A DNA stretch of 38,199 nucleotides, taken from NCBI RefSeq assembly GCF_029945805.1, contig NZ_JAQSDH010000023.1, forward strand, positions 1-38,199. The letters are read 5' to 3'. Made by a program: the position numbers and the translations under genes. The notes beneath the pieces are model-generated. The model ran no database searches, was not told the origin of the DNA, and saw only the letters and a list, made by a program, of their open reading frames with translations. Shown piece by piece: positions 1 to 6,324 of this stretch. Positions within the stretch are counted from its first letter, which is position 1; each line of letters opens with the position of its first letter. This DNA is from Flavobacterium sp. GTDB lineage: Bacteria > Bacteroidota > Bacteroidia > Flavobacteriales > Flavobacteriaceae.

Positions 1-55
1 AACAGAAAATAATTCGTTCCGAACTTCGCAACTGGCGAGAAGCGGCGGAACGTTA
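1..55 (+). repeat. Right half of an attC-like intergenic repeat (cut by window edge)
   Basis: Positions 14-55 nearly match the right half of the complete copy at 36995-37120 (shared blocks TTCGTTCCGAACTTCGCAAC, then CGAGAAGC and GGAACGTTA). The copy ends with GTTA at 52-55, 40 nt before the start codon of the next gene. Only the right arm is in the window, so its palindromic partner cannot be seen. Confidence 0.8.
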
Positions 56-94
56 GCAGCAAGTTTTCCGATGAACTCAAGAAAATCCAAATAA

Positions 95-613
95 ATGACA
101 AGTAATCAACTAATTGTAATTTTATTTTTTATCTGTAATTTGACTTTAAGTCAATCTAAAAAAAATGTTTCAGAGAAATATCCATTTTCTAAAGCAACAT
201 CAATTATGATTGCTTCATTTCAAAATTTACAAAGAGTGAATGATTCTCTTTCTATTATTGAATGTATAGAAATACCAAAATTAAACGGAAAAGTGAATAT
301 TTCAGAATTTGAGCAACTCAACAAGTTGAATAAATCAGAATATAAAAAATTGTCAGATATTATTTTCTCAAAAAGCATAGAAGAAAATATTATTGGAAAA
401 GGACACTGTTCAGAAACTGGATATGCAATTTTATTTTTTGATAAAAGTGGAAATGTGTTTGAGTACATCCAATTTTGTTTTAATTGTAAAACATTTTCTT
501 CAAGTTTTGCTCAAGAAACATTAAAAAATGATGATTACGAAAAATTAGATTTGTTGAAAAAACTATTTGATGAAAATGGAATGCAAATCAACGTATATAG
601 AAAAAGTGATTAA
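95..613 (+). CDS. Secreted hypothetical protein (cassette gene 1)
   Basis: The product is 172 aa and begins with a likely signal peptide: a hydrophobic stretch at residues 6-19 (LIVILFFICNLTLS) followed by Q-S-K-K, as is common for Flavobacteriaceae exported proteins. I do not recognise the family. The mature part is charged and rich in Lys and Asn, with Cys residues in the motif FCFNCK and in GHCSETGY, which could form disulfides or bind metal. The gene stands alone between two palindromic repeats. Its stop codon is 10 nt before the TAAC that opens the repeat at 623. The isolated + strand position between repeats suggests a mobile or reshuffled small gene. Function unknown. Confidence 0.75.
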   Translation: MTSNQLIVILFFICNLTLSQSKKNVSEKYPFSKATSIMIASFQNLQRVNDSLSIIECIEIPKLNGKVNISEFEQLNKLNKSEYKKLSDIIFSKSIEENIIGKGHCSETGYAILFFDKSGNVFEYIQFCFNCKTFSSSFAQETLKNDDYEKLDLLKKLFDENGMQINVYRKSD

Positions 614-622
614 ACCTGCTGC

Positions 623-747
623 TAACAGCGGTTACAAGAAATGGCGAGATAAGTGCAAAATTCACGTTTATTTTCCGCAAGAAATTTTATCTTAGCAGAA
701 AATACGCAGTTCCGAAGTTCGCCACTTCTTGTAGCCGCGAAACGTTA
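623..747 (+). repeat. Complete attC-like imperfect palindromic repeat
   Basis: The copy starts TAACAGCGG and ends AACGTTA. The outer arms TACAAGAAATGGCG and CGCCACTTCTTGTA pair with one mismatch, and an inner pair (GATAAG with an A-rich run against AAATTTTATCTTA) lies within. The central block CAAAATTCACGTTT, then CGCAAGAAATTTTATCTTAG, is shared with the copies at 36995 and 38131. Size, TAAC/GTTA ends, mismatched stem and position right after a stop codon resemble integron attC sites, although the terminal boxes are not the canonical seven-mers. Confidence 0.85.
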
Positions 748-804
748 GCGGTAATATTTACGAAACTCAACAGAAAATTATTAACCAAAATACACAAATC
801 TTAA

Positions 805-1233
805 ATGAAAAAAATTATTTTACTTTTAACATTGATGAATTGCATTGTCTGCTTTTCACAAAATTTTGAAACTTTTTATAGTAAAAATTATAATTCAAAC
901 TCTTGCAGTGAAGAAAAATTATCATTCAATTTTCGAGATGATTTTGTAATTCGCACAGACAGTTATTATGATAGTTCCGAAAAATTGCCATCGAGAAGAG
1001 TTGATTCAGGCTTTGATGACAAAGGTTTTTTTTATGAAAACTTTACGCCTACATTCTACTTAAATAAATATGGAGTTATACAATATGAAAGAATTAGAGC
1101 ATTTACTTTTAGAATATTATATGACAAAAAAGGAGGAAACATACTTTATGTTCTTGAAATAGATAATAAAATGGGGCTTAAAAATGGCAAGTTTCATTTT
1201 ACGCAATTAGGTTACGAAACGCTTTGTAAATAA
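805..1233 (+). CDS. Secreted hypothetical protein (cassette gene 2a)
   Basis: The product is 142 aa with a clear signal peptide (MKKIILLLTLMNCIVCFSQ, cleavage probably after Ser or at the Ser-Gln junction). The rest has no motif I recognise. It contains aromatic-rich segments such as GFFYENFTPTFYLNKYG and ends close to a Cys-Lys. It is followed 7 nt later by another signal-peptide protein on the same strand, so the two are probably co-transcribed and form one two-gene cassette between repeats. Function unknown. The start is supported by the immediate signal peptide and an A-rich upstream region. Confidence 0.75.
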   Translation: MKKIILLLTLMNCIVCFSQNFETFYSKNYNSNSCSEEKLSFNFRDDFVIRTDSYYDSSEKLPSRRVDSGFDDKGFFYENFTPTFYLNKYGVIQYERIRAFTFRILYDKKGGNILYVLEIDNKMGLKNGKFHFTQLGYETLCK

Positions 1234-1240
1234 AACAAAT

Positions 1241-1648
1241 ATGAAAAACATCTTCTTTTTTATAGCACTTTGTTCAATGAACATTTATTCCCAATCTAAT
1301 TCAAATAAAATCTATTACAAAGCTGAAGGAATTACACAGCTATTTATGAATACTAAAAGTGAAATTCTTATAAATAGACCTTATGGAAATAAGGTAAATA
1401 TTGAATTTGATACATTTTTTAAATCTTACTATATAACGTATTATAACGAAAAGGGTGAATATACTTATTTCAGATTATCCTTTCTAAAAGATATTGATGG
1501 CCAAATTAGAATGAATGATGAAAACAACGTGATTTATAATGTAATTGATAATATTAACAAAAATGGCTCTCTAATAATACAATTAGACCAAAGAATTGAC
1601 AATAATTCAATGATACTTGGAATTACAAAAGTTGTTAAAATAAATTAA
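1241..1648 (+). CDS. Secreted hypothetical protein (cassette gene 2b)
   Basis: The product is 135 aa with a signal peptide (MKNIFFFIALCSMNIYSQS) and a Tyr/Asn/Ile-rich mature region with predicted alternating strands (for example YKAEGITQLFMNTKSEI and SYYITYYNEKGEY). No family is recognised. The start lies 7 nt after the stop of the previous gene, so the two are likely translationally linked. The stop is 10 nt before TAACAGCTGTTT, which I interpret as the broken left end of a cassette repeat where the BREX island is inserted. Confidence 0.75.
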   Translation: MKNIFFFIALCSMNIYSQSNSNKIYYKAEGITQLFMNTKSEILINRPYGNKVNIEFDTFFKSYYITYYNEKGEYTYFRLSFLKDIDGQIRMNDENNVIYNVIDNINKNGSLIIQLDQRIDNNSMILGITKVVKIN

Positions 1649-1657
1649 TACTACCGC

Positions 1658-1669
1658 TAACAGCTGTTT
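1658..1669 (+). other. Candidate attL core in a truncated cassette repeat
   Basis: TAACAGCTGTTT differs at one base from 36995-37006 (TAACAGCGGTTT), which opens a complete repeat. Here the repeat consensus stops right after the 12-mer and island sequence begins. The spacing from the upstream stop codon (10 nt) matches that seen at the other repeats. Confidence 0.55.
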
Positions 1670-1730
1670 AGTCTTAATACGCTTGTGAAGTATATATTTT
1701 ATTGGTACTAACAAAAAATAAAATCCTCTT

Positions 1731-1750
1731 AGTACAACATAAGTACAACA
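1731..1750 (+). other. Candidate integrase arm-binding repeats, left end
   Basis: Two direct copies of AGTACAACA lie at 1731-1739 and 1742-1750, 11 bp apart. The same 9-mer occurs inverted at 36778-36786 next to the integrase start, and the variant GGTACAACA is at 36862-36870. Placement near both ends fits arm-type sites of a tyrosine recombinase or its accessory protein; this is inferred. Confidence 0.4.
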
Positions 1751-1752
1751 AA

Positions 1753-2244
1753 TCAAAAACTTTTTACAGAACTATAAATACCCAATTGATTAAGCTGCGC
1801 TTGGCGGTTCATCATTTGATACTCTGCGAGCTTGCCGCAGTAATATTGTTGGGTTGCTTTTGCATACCCATTGATCAAAAGCAAATCATTCAAACATTCT
1901 CCTCCTGGTAATATTACATATCCTAATTGTCTGTTCCAGTAGTCGTAGTAGTTCTCCTGTTCTGTAATAATCGTTACAGCCGTTTTAGGCGGTGCAACCG
2001 ACAAAACGAAGTGCAAGGATTGCAAACCAAATTGCAGCAGTAATTCGGCAGGTAAACTGCTTTTCTCCTCGTCCTCTTTCATCTTCCTATTTAGTTTTAC
2101 TTCTGGTGCATCTAAGCCATAAAGTCGGATTTCTTTTTTCAAATGAGTGAAACGATTGCAAATGATTATGCTATCACCATCTAGGACTTCATCAATTTGC
2201 CAATGGGTTTCCACTATATACGGTGCTTTTGCGTTGTATTGCAT
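1753..2244 (-). CDS. Staphylococcal-nuclease-like (SNase) protein
   Basis: The 163-aa product has the SNase (thermonuclease) fold signature: VLDGDSIIICN near residue 20, then IRLYGLDAPE carrying the conserved Arg and the metal- or catalysis-linked Asp and Glu, then WNRQLGYVILPGGECLNDLLLINGYA, in which the second catalytic Arg and the family's typical C-terminal helix are recognisable. Family members hydrolyse DNA or RNA in a Ca2+-dependent way. No signal peptide is evident, so it probably acts in the cytoplasm. It is the first gene inside the left end of the island and is divergent from the phage-like operon that starts at 2342. It could take part in island DNA processing, entry exclusion or host DNA degradation; which is not determinable here. 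Confidence 0.85.
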   Translation of the reverse strand: MQYNAKAPYIVETHWQIDEVLDGDSIIICNRFTHLKKEIRLYGLDAPEVKLNRKMKEDEEKSSLPAELLLQFGLQSLHFVLSVAPPKTAVTIITEQENYYDYWNRQLGYVILPGGECLNDLLLINGYAKATQQYYCGKLAEYQMMNRQAQLNQLGIYSSVKSF

Positions 2245-2266
2245 TGATTTTCAGTATTTTAAGTTA

Positions 2267-2296
2267 TTGATAATCAAAGATAATACTTGAAATTTG
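2267..2296 (+). promoter_or_regulatory. Predicted Bacteroidota-type promoter of the left + operon
   Basis: TTG at 2267-2269 is followed after exactly 19 nt by GAAATTTG (2289-2296), a near match to the Bacteroidota -33 TTTG / -7 TAnnTTTG promoter. Transcription would start near 2303, after the ATG at 2294, which supports the downstream ATG at 2342 as the true start. Confidence 0.45.
2275..2282 (-). promoter_or_regulatory. Possible -7 element of the SNase gene promoter
   Basis: On the - strand this reads TATCTTTG, a perfect TAnnTTTG -7 element, 30 nt before the nuclease start codon. No good -33 element is seen at 18-20 nt. It overlaps the divergent promoter for the + operon, so the two could compete. 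Confidence 0.35.
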
Positions 2297-2341
2297 TCTT
2301 ATGAATTTTATCTAATTATTAATCCATTAAAACGTAAAAAA

Positions 2342-3145
2342 ATGGCAAGACAGAAAGGTGTTATCAAGTATGTTGGAACTCTTGGAGATATCCGACATTT
2401 TAAAATTAAAGGTCAAGAAGGCTACTTTGCCGGAATGGTTGGTGGTCCAACTGGTGACCAAGTTCTATCAGCTCCAGAGTTCGAAAGAACTCGTGAGAAT
2501 ATGAACGAGTTTGGCGCTTGTGCCAAAGCTGGTAAATCGGTTCGTACTGGTTTATCACAAGTGATGAAACAAATGGCCGACAGTCAAGTAACAGGAAGAT
2601 TAACTTCTATTATGAAGAAAATCAACCTTGAAGACCAAACCGAAGCCAGAGGTTACAGAAAAATTGAAATTACTACACAACGTAGTTACTTGAAAGGTTT
2701 TGAGTTTGACAAAAACACTTCTTTCAATGGGATTTTCAATGCTCCTTATTCATTAACTCATACCGTTGGTAGAGAAAGTGGTGAGTTTGTTATTGATGCG
2801 TTTAATCCAGCGAATTTGGTTAATGCTCCTTCAGGTGCAACTCATTTCCGTTTGATTACTTCGCTTTCAGTAGTGAGTGATTTTGAATACAATGCTACCA
2901 CAAACAGTTATGATCCTATGGATGCAGACTTGAATGAGGTAAACGATATTCAATACAGTGCTTTCTTGGACTTGTACGCTCCGGTTCCAGCAACTACTAT
3001 CACAGCAACTTTACCTGGTGCAGCAGTTCCAACGGCAAATGTAACTGTTTTACAATGTATCGGAATTGAGTTCTACCAACAAGTTGGAGCCAATTACTAC
3101 TTGTTTGCAAGTGGTAACTGCTTGAAAGTTGAGGATGCTTTTTAA
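2342..3145 (+). CDS. Conserved Bacteroidota element protein, possible structural protein
   Basis: The 267-aa product begins MARQKGVIKYVGTLGDI. I recall this N-terminus (M-A/G-R-Q-K-G-x-I-K-x-x-G-T-x-G-D/G) from hypothetical proteins common in Bacteroidota, where a short beta-rich lead is followed by a segment like GGPTGDQVLSAPEFERTREN and then FGACAKAGKSVRTG. No enzyme motif is visible. The C-terminal half looks beta-rich (for example VPTANVTVLQCIGIEFYQQVG). The ATG at 2342 is chosen because the in-frame ATG at 2294 lies before the predicted transcription start. A single abundant beta-rich protein with its own strong terminator, followed by lysis-like genes, would suit a capsid-like or other structural role, but this is inference. 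Confidence 0.8.
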   Translation: MARQKGVIKYVGTLGDIRHFKIKGQEGYFAGMVGGPTGDQVLSAPEFERTRENMNEFGACAKAGKSVRTGLSQVMKQMADSQVTGRLTSIMKKINLEDQTEARGYRKIEITTQRSYLKGFEFDKNTSFNGIFNAPYSLTHTVGRESGEFVIDAFNPANLVNAPSGATHFRLITSLSVVSDFEYNATTNSYDPMDADLNEVNDIQYSAFLDLYAPVPATTITATLPGAAVPTANVTVLQCIGIEFYQQVGANYYLFASGNCLKVEDAF

Positions 3146-3159
3146 AAAAAGTTATTACA

Positions 3160-3189
3160 AATCCCTCACCAAAAGTGAGGGATTTTTTG
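3160..3189 (+). terminator. Strong intrinsic terminator after the structural-like gene
   Basis: A perfect 10-bp stem (AATCCCTCAC with GTGAGGGATT) with a 5-nt CAAAA loop is followed by a T run, 14 nt after the stop codon. It lies before the ATG at 3214 of the next gene, so downstream genes depend on read-through or another promoter. Confidence 0.8.
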
Positions 3190-3213
3190 TTTAATCTCAA
3201 ATCTATCAAGACT

Positions 3214-3666
3214 ATGGAAAGCAAAATAATAAGAGTAGCACAGGGAAAAGAAAGTACTTTAAGTCAATTGTACATCAACGGAATATTTCAATGCTATTTG
3301 TTAGAGGACAAAATTAGAGAAGTGAAAATCCCATCACAAACAGCTATACCGAAAGGTATTTTTAGTTTGAAGTTGAACACTTACGGAGCTAAAAATGTGG
3401 ATTACAAAAAAGCATTTGGAAAGCTGCATCAAGGAATGATTGAAATTACTGGATTACCAAATTTCAGTTTTGTTTATATCCACACCGGAAACACAATCAA
3501 AGATACTGCCGGTTGTCCGCTTTGTGGTTTTGGATTTCAGTTTATTGATGGCAATTACCAAGTTTCTCAAAGTGTTGCAGCTTACAAAATGATTTATCCT
3601 AAGTTGGTTGCACTGGTGGCAGAACCAAACAACAAAATTGTAATTGAAAATAATTTTCAATTTTAA
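3214..3666 (+). CDS. DUF5675 family protein, possible lysin-like
   Basis: The 150-aa product matches what I know of DUF5675: an N-terminal segment with LYINGIFQCYLLEDKIRE, a central IPKGIFSLKLNTYG, and the hallmark FVYIHTGNTIKDTAGCPLCGFG. The His...Asp...Gly-Cys pattern is reminiscent of the YkuD L,D-transpeptidase active site, which suggests a cell-wall-acting enzyme; that link is my inference. Members occur in phage-like regions of Bacteroidota. The in-frame ATG at 3175 is rejected because that stretch lies over the terminator hairpin. It is followed 12 nt later by a holin-like gene, which supports a lysis-cassette reading. Confidence 0.75.
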   Translation: MESKIIRVAQGKESTLSQLYINGIFQCYLLEDKIREVKIPSQTAIPKGIFSLKLNTYGAKNVDYKKAFGKLHQGMIEITGLPNFSFVYIHTGNTIKDTAGCPLCGFGFQFIDGNYQVSQSVAAYKMIYPKLVALVAEPNNKIVIENNFQF

Positions 3667-3678
3667 AACGTACTACGA

Positions 3679-3942
3679 ATGGAAAATATAAATAACATCA
3701 CGGTACTTTTTGGAACACTAATTACTCTTTTGTTATCGGTTGTAGCTTATTTTATCAAGCAATTACACACTGATTTTAAGAGTATGGAAAAAGATTTGAT
3801 TGAAGTAAAAACAATGGCTTTAATCATCAAAACCGAATTCAAAAGTGATAGTGCATTGATTAATCAAAAATTGACGTACCTGGAACGAAGAGTTCAATTA
3901 TTAGAATTTCAACACATAAAAAATCCTGAAAATGAAAAATAA
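3679..3942 (+). CDS. Small holin-like membrane protein with coiled coil
   Basis: The 87-aa product has one N-terminal transmembrane segment (about residues 8-27, VLFGTLITLLLSVVAYFI), then a charged amphipathic helix with heptad-like spacing to about residue 76, ending in charged residues. This layout resembles XhlA-type or other phage holin-associated proteins. It lies between a DUF5675 gene and another small hydrophobic protein gene, and its 3' end overlaps the next start by 11 nt. Function is inferred from topology and neighbours. Confidence 0.7.
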   Translation: MENINNITVLFGTLITLLLSVVAYFIKQLHTDFKSMEKDLIEVKTMALIIKTEFKSDSALINQKLTYLERRVQLLEFQHIKNPENEK

Positions 3943-4168
3943 AAATATGAATGTCGTGGAAAGAGCTTTAGCTCCTACTCCAAAATGGTTTAAAATTCTT
4001 CGCAGTGTCGGAATTGCTTTGGCATCTGTTGGTGGAATTATCATCGCTTCACCTGTTGCGTTGCCTGTTGGATTGGTTTCGGCAGCTGGGTATTTGGTTC
4101 TTGGCGGAAGTATTATTTCGGTAGTTTCACAAACTGCCGTTAAAGCTGAAGAACTGCCAGAACCATAG
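3932..4168 (+). CDS. Small hydrophobic protein, second lysis-module membrane protein candidate
   Basis: The 78-aa product has a short basic N-terminus (residues 1-22) and then two closely spaced hydrophobic stretches (about 25-45, VGIALASVGGIIIASPVAL, and 48-68, GLVSAAGYLVLGGSIISVV), consistent with a membrane hairpin. An alternative start is the Met at residue 6 (3947). It overlaps the previous gene by 11 nt, so translation is probably coupled. A terminator follows at 4193. It could be a holin or antiholin partner; no family is recognised. Confidence 0.65.
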   Translation: MKNKNMNVVERALAPTPKWFKILRSVGIALASVGGIIIASPVALPVGLVSAAGYLVLGGSIISVVSQTAVKAEELPEP

Positions 4169-4192
4169 CGTTAAAAACTCGTAAAAATCAAT

Positions 4193-4228
4193 AAAGAAGC
4201 TCCATTTTGTGGAGCTTCTTTTGTTTTT
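4193..4228 (+). terminator. Intrinsic terminator of the left + operon
   Basis: An 11-bp stem (AAAGAAGCTCC with GGAGCTTCTTT) and a 7-nt loop are followed by TTGTTTTT, 24 nt after the stop of the last gene of the operon. Confidence 0.8.
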
Positions 4229-4329
4229 AGCAGTCAATAAATGGCAATTGCTTTGCTTTACTTCGATTTATTTAAGTGGTGCAATCGTATTGCGGTTATG
4301 CTTTCTTTTGCTTGTCAATAAGGTGCTGA

Positions 4330-4363
4330 CAATCCTAGTCCTTTTGGACCAGGATTGTTTTAT
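4330..4363. terminator. Hairpin terminator between convergent genes
   Basis: CAATCCTAGTCC and GGACCAGGATTG pair with one mismatch around a TTTT loop, followed by TTTTATTT on the + strand. It sits right at the 3' end of the convergent - strand gene at 4360 and probably blocks read-through, mainly from the left. Confidence 0.65.
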
Positions 4364-4782
4364 TTATTGCAGTAGCGGTATAAAATAACTCTTCGCATAT
4401 CATTGATAAGATTTATGTTTTCGTGAAATTGTTTTTCTTTTAGCTCGAGAAGTTTTAAAGCTGCAATATGTTTAACGTGAGCTTCGTGTTCTTCCATCAT
4501 CATTTTAGACCTTACAAAAAACTCTTTTTTGAAATCGTTTAGGCGTAAAAATGGAATTACGGAACCAACTAAATGTTGATGCCAAAATTTTGTTTGCCAT
4601 AAACTATAAGCAACAAAATAAAGGTTTTCGCAGTCTTGTTCTAAGTCAAAAATGACTACAAAACTGTTTGTGAATGGCTCTTTTTGTGGCTTTCCGCTGT
4701 TCATCCCTTTGTTAAGTAGGAATAAATGAGGTTTCGAGTAAATCGTGCCTTTCTGGTGGGTTTTAATGATGAAATTCTGCAT
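4360..4782 (-). CDS. DUF6943-like hypothetical protein
   Basis: The 140-aa product begins MQNFIIKTHQKGTIYSKPHLFLLNKGMNSGKP, which resembles a family of small Bacteroidota element and phage proteins that I associate with DUF6943; I cannot confirm this without a search. The C-terminal third is a charged helix (about residues 95-130). There is no signal peptide or transmembrane segment. It is convergent with the + operon and borders the gene-free palindrome region on its 5' side. Function unknown. Confidence 0.65.
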   Translation of the reverse strand: MQNFIIKTHQKGTIYSKPHLFLLNKGMNSGKPQKEPFTNSFVVIFDLEQDCENLYFVAYSLWQTKFWHQHLVGSVIPFLRLNDFKKEFFVRSKMMMEEHEAHVKHIAALKLLELKEKQFHENINLINDMRRVILYRYCNK

Positions 4783-4925
4783 AACATTCGGCTTTAAAAA
4801 TTGGTTAGATTTTCAATTTTCCGCAGGTTTTCAGTTGAACTACCAGTGTGCCTCGCTACGCTCCGCCCATAAAATTTTTCAAAAGAAAAAAAAGAAAAAA
4901 AGAAAGCCGTCCGTTTAAGTGGAAG

Positions 4926-5078
4926 GTTTCAGAAAAAAAAGTTTTTTAAAAAAAATACTACCCGACATATCATCGGAAGTATGGGCGTGAAATCGGAAGT
5001 GACTGTTGTTGCGAACCGTTATGGGTGGAGATTTTTTTTAAAACCCGTAGGGCTTGAACTTTTTTTTCTGAATACCTG
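4926..5078. repeat. Long imperfect palindrome 1
   Basis: The outer arms are a perfect 16-bp pair (TTCAGAAAAAAAAGTT against AACTTTTTTTTCTGAA). Inner pairs follow: an A-rich AAAAAAAAT against ATTTTTTTT, and ACCC against GGGT. This is the first of eight palindromes in the gene-free stretch 4783-6324. Besides them, I see only short A-rich runs and a small hairpin (ACAGAA...TTCTGT) near 6155 in that stretch. Confidence 0.75.
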
Positions 5079-5203
5079 GAACTTATCTTTGCTTCCTTTT
5101 TTTTTATTTTTTGTTTTGAATATCCAAACTAAACGTTCTTGTTTAATCAAATTTTAGCTGAAGGATTGGGTGTTGAATTGGAAGATGGTCGTCTTTGGAA
5201 AGG

Positions 5204-5281
5204 GTATCAAATTCTTTGGATGGATAAAAAATCCAAATCAAACAATAGAAATGCTTTTTATCCGGCCAAAGAATTTGATAC
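5204..5281. repeat. Long imperfect palindrome 2
   Basis: Arms of 27 nt: GTATCAAATTCTTTGG, a 2-nt mismatch, GGATAAAAA; then a 24-nt loop and the reverse complement (5255-5281). This is the cleanest hairpin of the group. Pairing continues outwards with mismatches (GAAAG against CTTTC). Confidence 0.85.
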
Positions 5282-5297
5282 TCTTTCTTGGATTTGA

Positions 5298-5386
5298 TTT
5301 TTGAGGATGCCTAATCGTCTTATGAAAAGAGAGTTTTCAATATAATTGGATTGTTGTACTGAAAATGGAAAGCATCTTCAAAAAAC
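5298..5386. repeat. Long imperfect palindrome 3
   Basis: The outer arms TTTTTGAGGATGC and GCATCTTCAAAAA pair with one mismatch. An inner TTTTCA against TGAAAA adds a second stem block, with unpaired segments between. Confidence 0.65.
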
Positions 5387-5436
5387 AATGCAAAAACTTT
5401 CGTAGTGCGATGTAGCAGTAGCGCAAGTAAGGGTAT

Positions 5437-5610
5437 CATTTTTTTATTTGCTTACTTGGGTTTTTCTGATTGCTTTAGTGGAAAAGTTGATGCCATAGAC
5501 TTGAAAGAAAGAGAATGCTTCGAGCTTAATATAGTTATTATAAGGAACGGTATGGCATCTGCTTTTCCGCTGGAGCAATGACTTGGGGTTTTGTGGCAAA
5601 TAAAAAAATG
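5437..5610. repeat. Long imperfect palindrome 4
   Basis: The arms of about 60 nt pair in blocks: CATTTTTTTATTTG with CAAATAAAAAAATG, ATTGC with the GCAAT block, GGAAAAG with CTTTTCC, and GATGCCATA with TATGGCATC. The 52-nt loop region is unpaired. Confidence 0.8.
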
Positions 5611-5633
5611 AAAATCTTGCTGGCTTCTCTTGA

Positions 5634-5716
5634 TTTTGTGGGTGTTGTAAATTGCTTATTCCTATATCGTGAATGTTAGAAATACAGTTGATAAGCGATT
5701 TACAACACTTACAAAA
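5634..5716. repeat. Long imperfect palindrome 5
   Basis: Arms of 26 nt with a few mismatches: TTTTGT, GTTGTAAAT and CTTAT pair with ATAAG, ATTTACAAC and ACAAAA. The loop is 31 nt. Confidence 0.8.
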
Positions 5717-5832
5717 GCAATGCAAATACTTACCGCTTTAAACATCAAGTTGCTAAAAACAGTGACCGTGATCGTTCTTGAAAATAACTAAGTTCGAAAA
5801 TGTTCTTATGAAATAGCGAAAGTTGTTGAAGA

Positions 5833-5907
5833 CAGTGGCGAAGGACAGCTTTTTTTATTGCCGGCTGGTGCGAGGAAGCAATTAAAAAAGTTGTCCTGGA
5901 GCCACTG
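5833..5907. repeat. Long imperfect palindrome 6
   Basis: The blocks CAGTGGC, GGACA, CTTTTTT and ATTGC pair with GCAAT, AAAAAAG, TGTCC and GCCACTG. Bulges of 1-4 nt separate the blocks, giving a cruciform-capable element of about 75 nt. Confidence 0.8.
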
Positions 5908-5928
5908 GCAACCGCGTTGGGTGTGGCG

Positions 5929-6026
5929 GCTGTTTTACATAAATGATATTATAGCTTCATTGCAAAAACCAAAAAAACAATATTAACGCTTTGTGATGAA
6001 CTATAATACTCAATTATGTAACACAG
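5929..6026. repeat. Long imperfect palindrome 7
   Basis: The left arm blocks GCTGT, TTACATAA, TGA and TATTATAG pair with CTATAATA, TCA, TTATGTAA and ACAGC. The loop is an A-rich stretch of about 35 nt. Confidence 0.8.
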
Positions 6027-6030
6027 CTTG

Positions 6031-6106
6031 GGAAAAAAAATTACTGGCACGAGTTGCGTAGCGTACGCGTTATTGTTCCAATAACCGTGACAGTAATTTT
6101 TTTTAG
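6031..6106. repeat. Long imperfect palindrome 8
   Basis: A perfect 14-bp outer stem (AAAAAAAATTACTG against CAGTAATTTTTTTT) encloses a CG against CG pair and an inner GTTATTG against CAATAAC hairpin. It begins 4 nt after palindrome 7. Confidence 0.8.
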
Positions 6107-6324
6107 AGCGTTGGCAAGGAGTGGCAATTGGAAACTAAAACGTCTGGCTTAAACAGAACGAAAAGAAATTCTGTAGCTTCTTGAAAGGAAATTAGCGAAA
6201 TGAAGCAAACAAAGATGTGAGTTTAGGAATACTTGGACTAAACGAGGATTTTGTGCAGCTGAATGAGATAATGATTAAAATTATTGTTTATTAGTTCTGT
6301 TAGAATATTTAGAAATTATTAGAT

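Noticed and set aside
1702..1911. 69-aa open frame on the + strand at the left island end
   Set aside because: Most of it is antisense to the SNase gene, and its first part covers the arm-site repeats. The protein has no recognisable pattern.
3175..3213. Upstream ATG extending the DUF5675 gene by 13 residues
   Set aside because: The extension overlaps the terminator hairpin of the previous gene, and the protein family begins near the ATG at 3214.
5444..5725. 93-aa open frame on the - strand in the palindrome region
   Set aside because: It spans two long palindromes and their spacer, its composition is Cys/Ser/Asn-rich without any protein pattern, and there is no plausible promoter. It looks like a chance frame.
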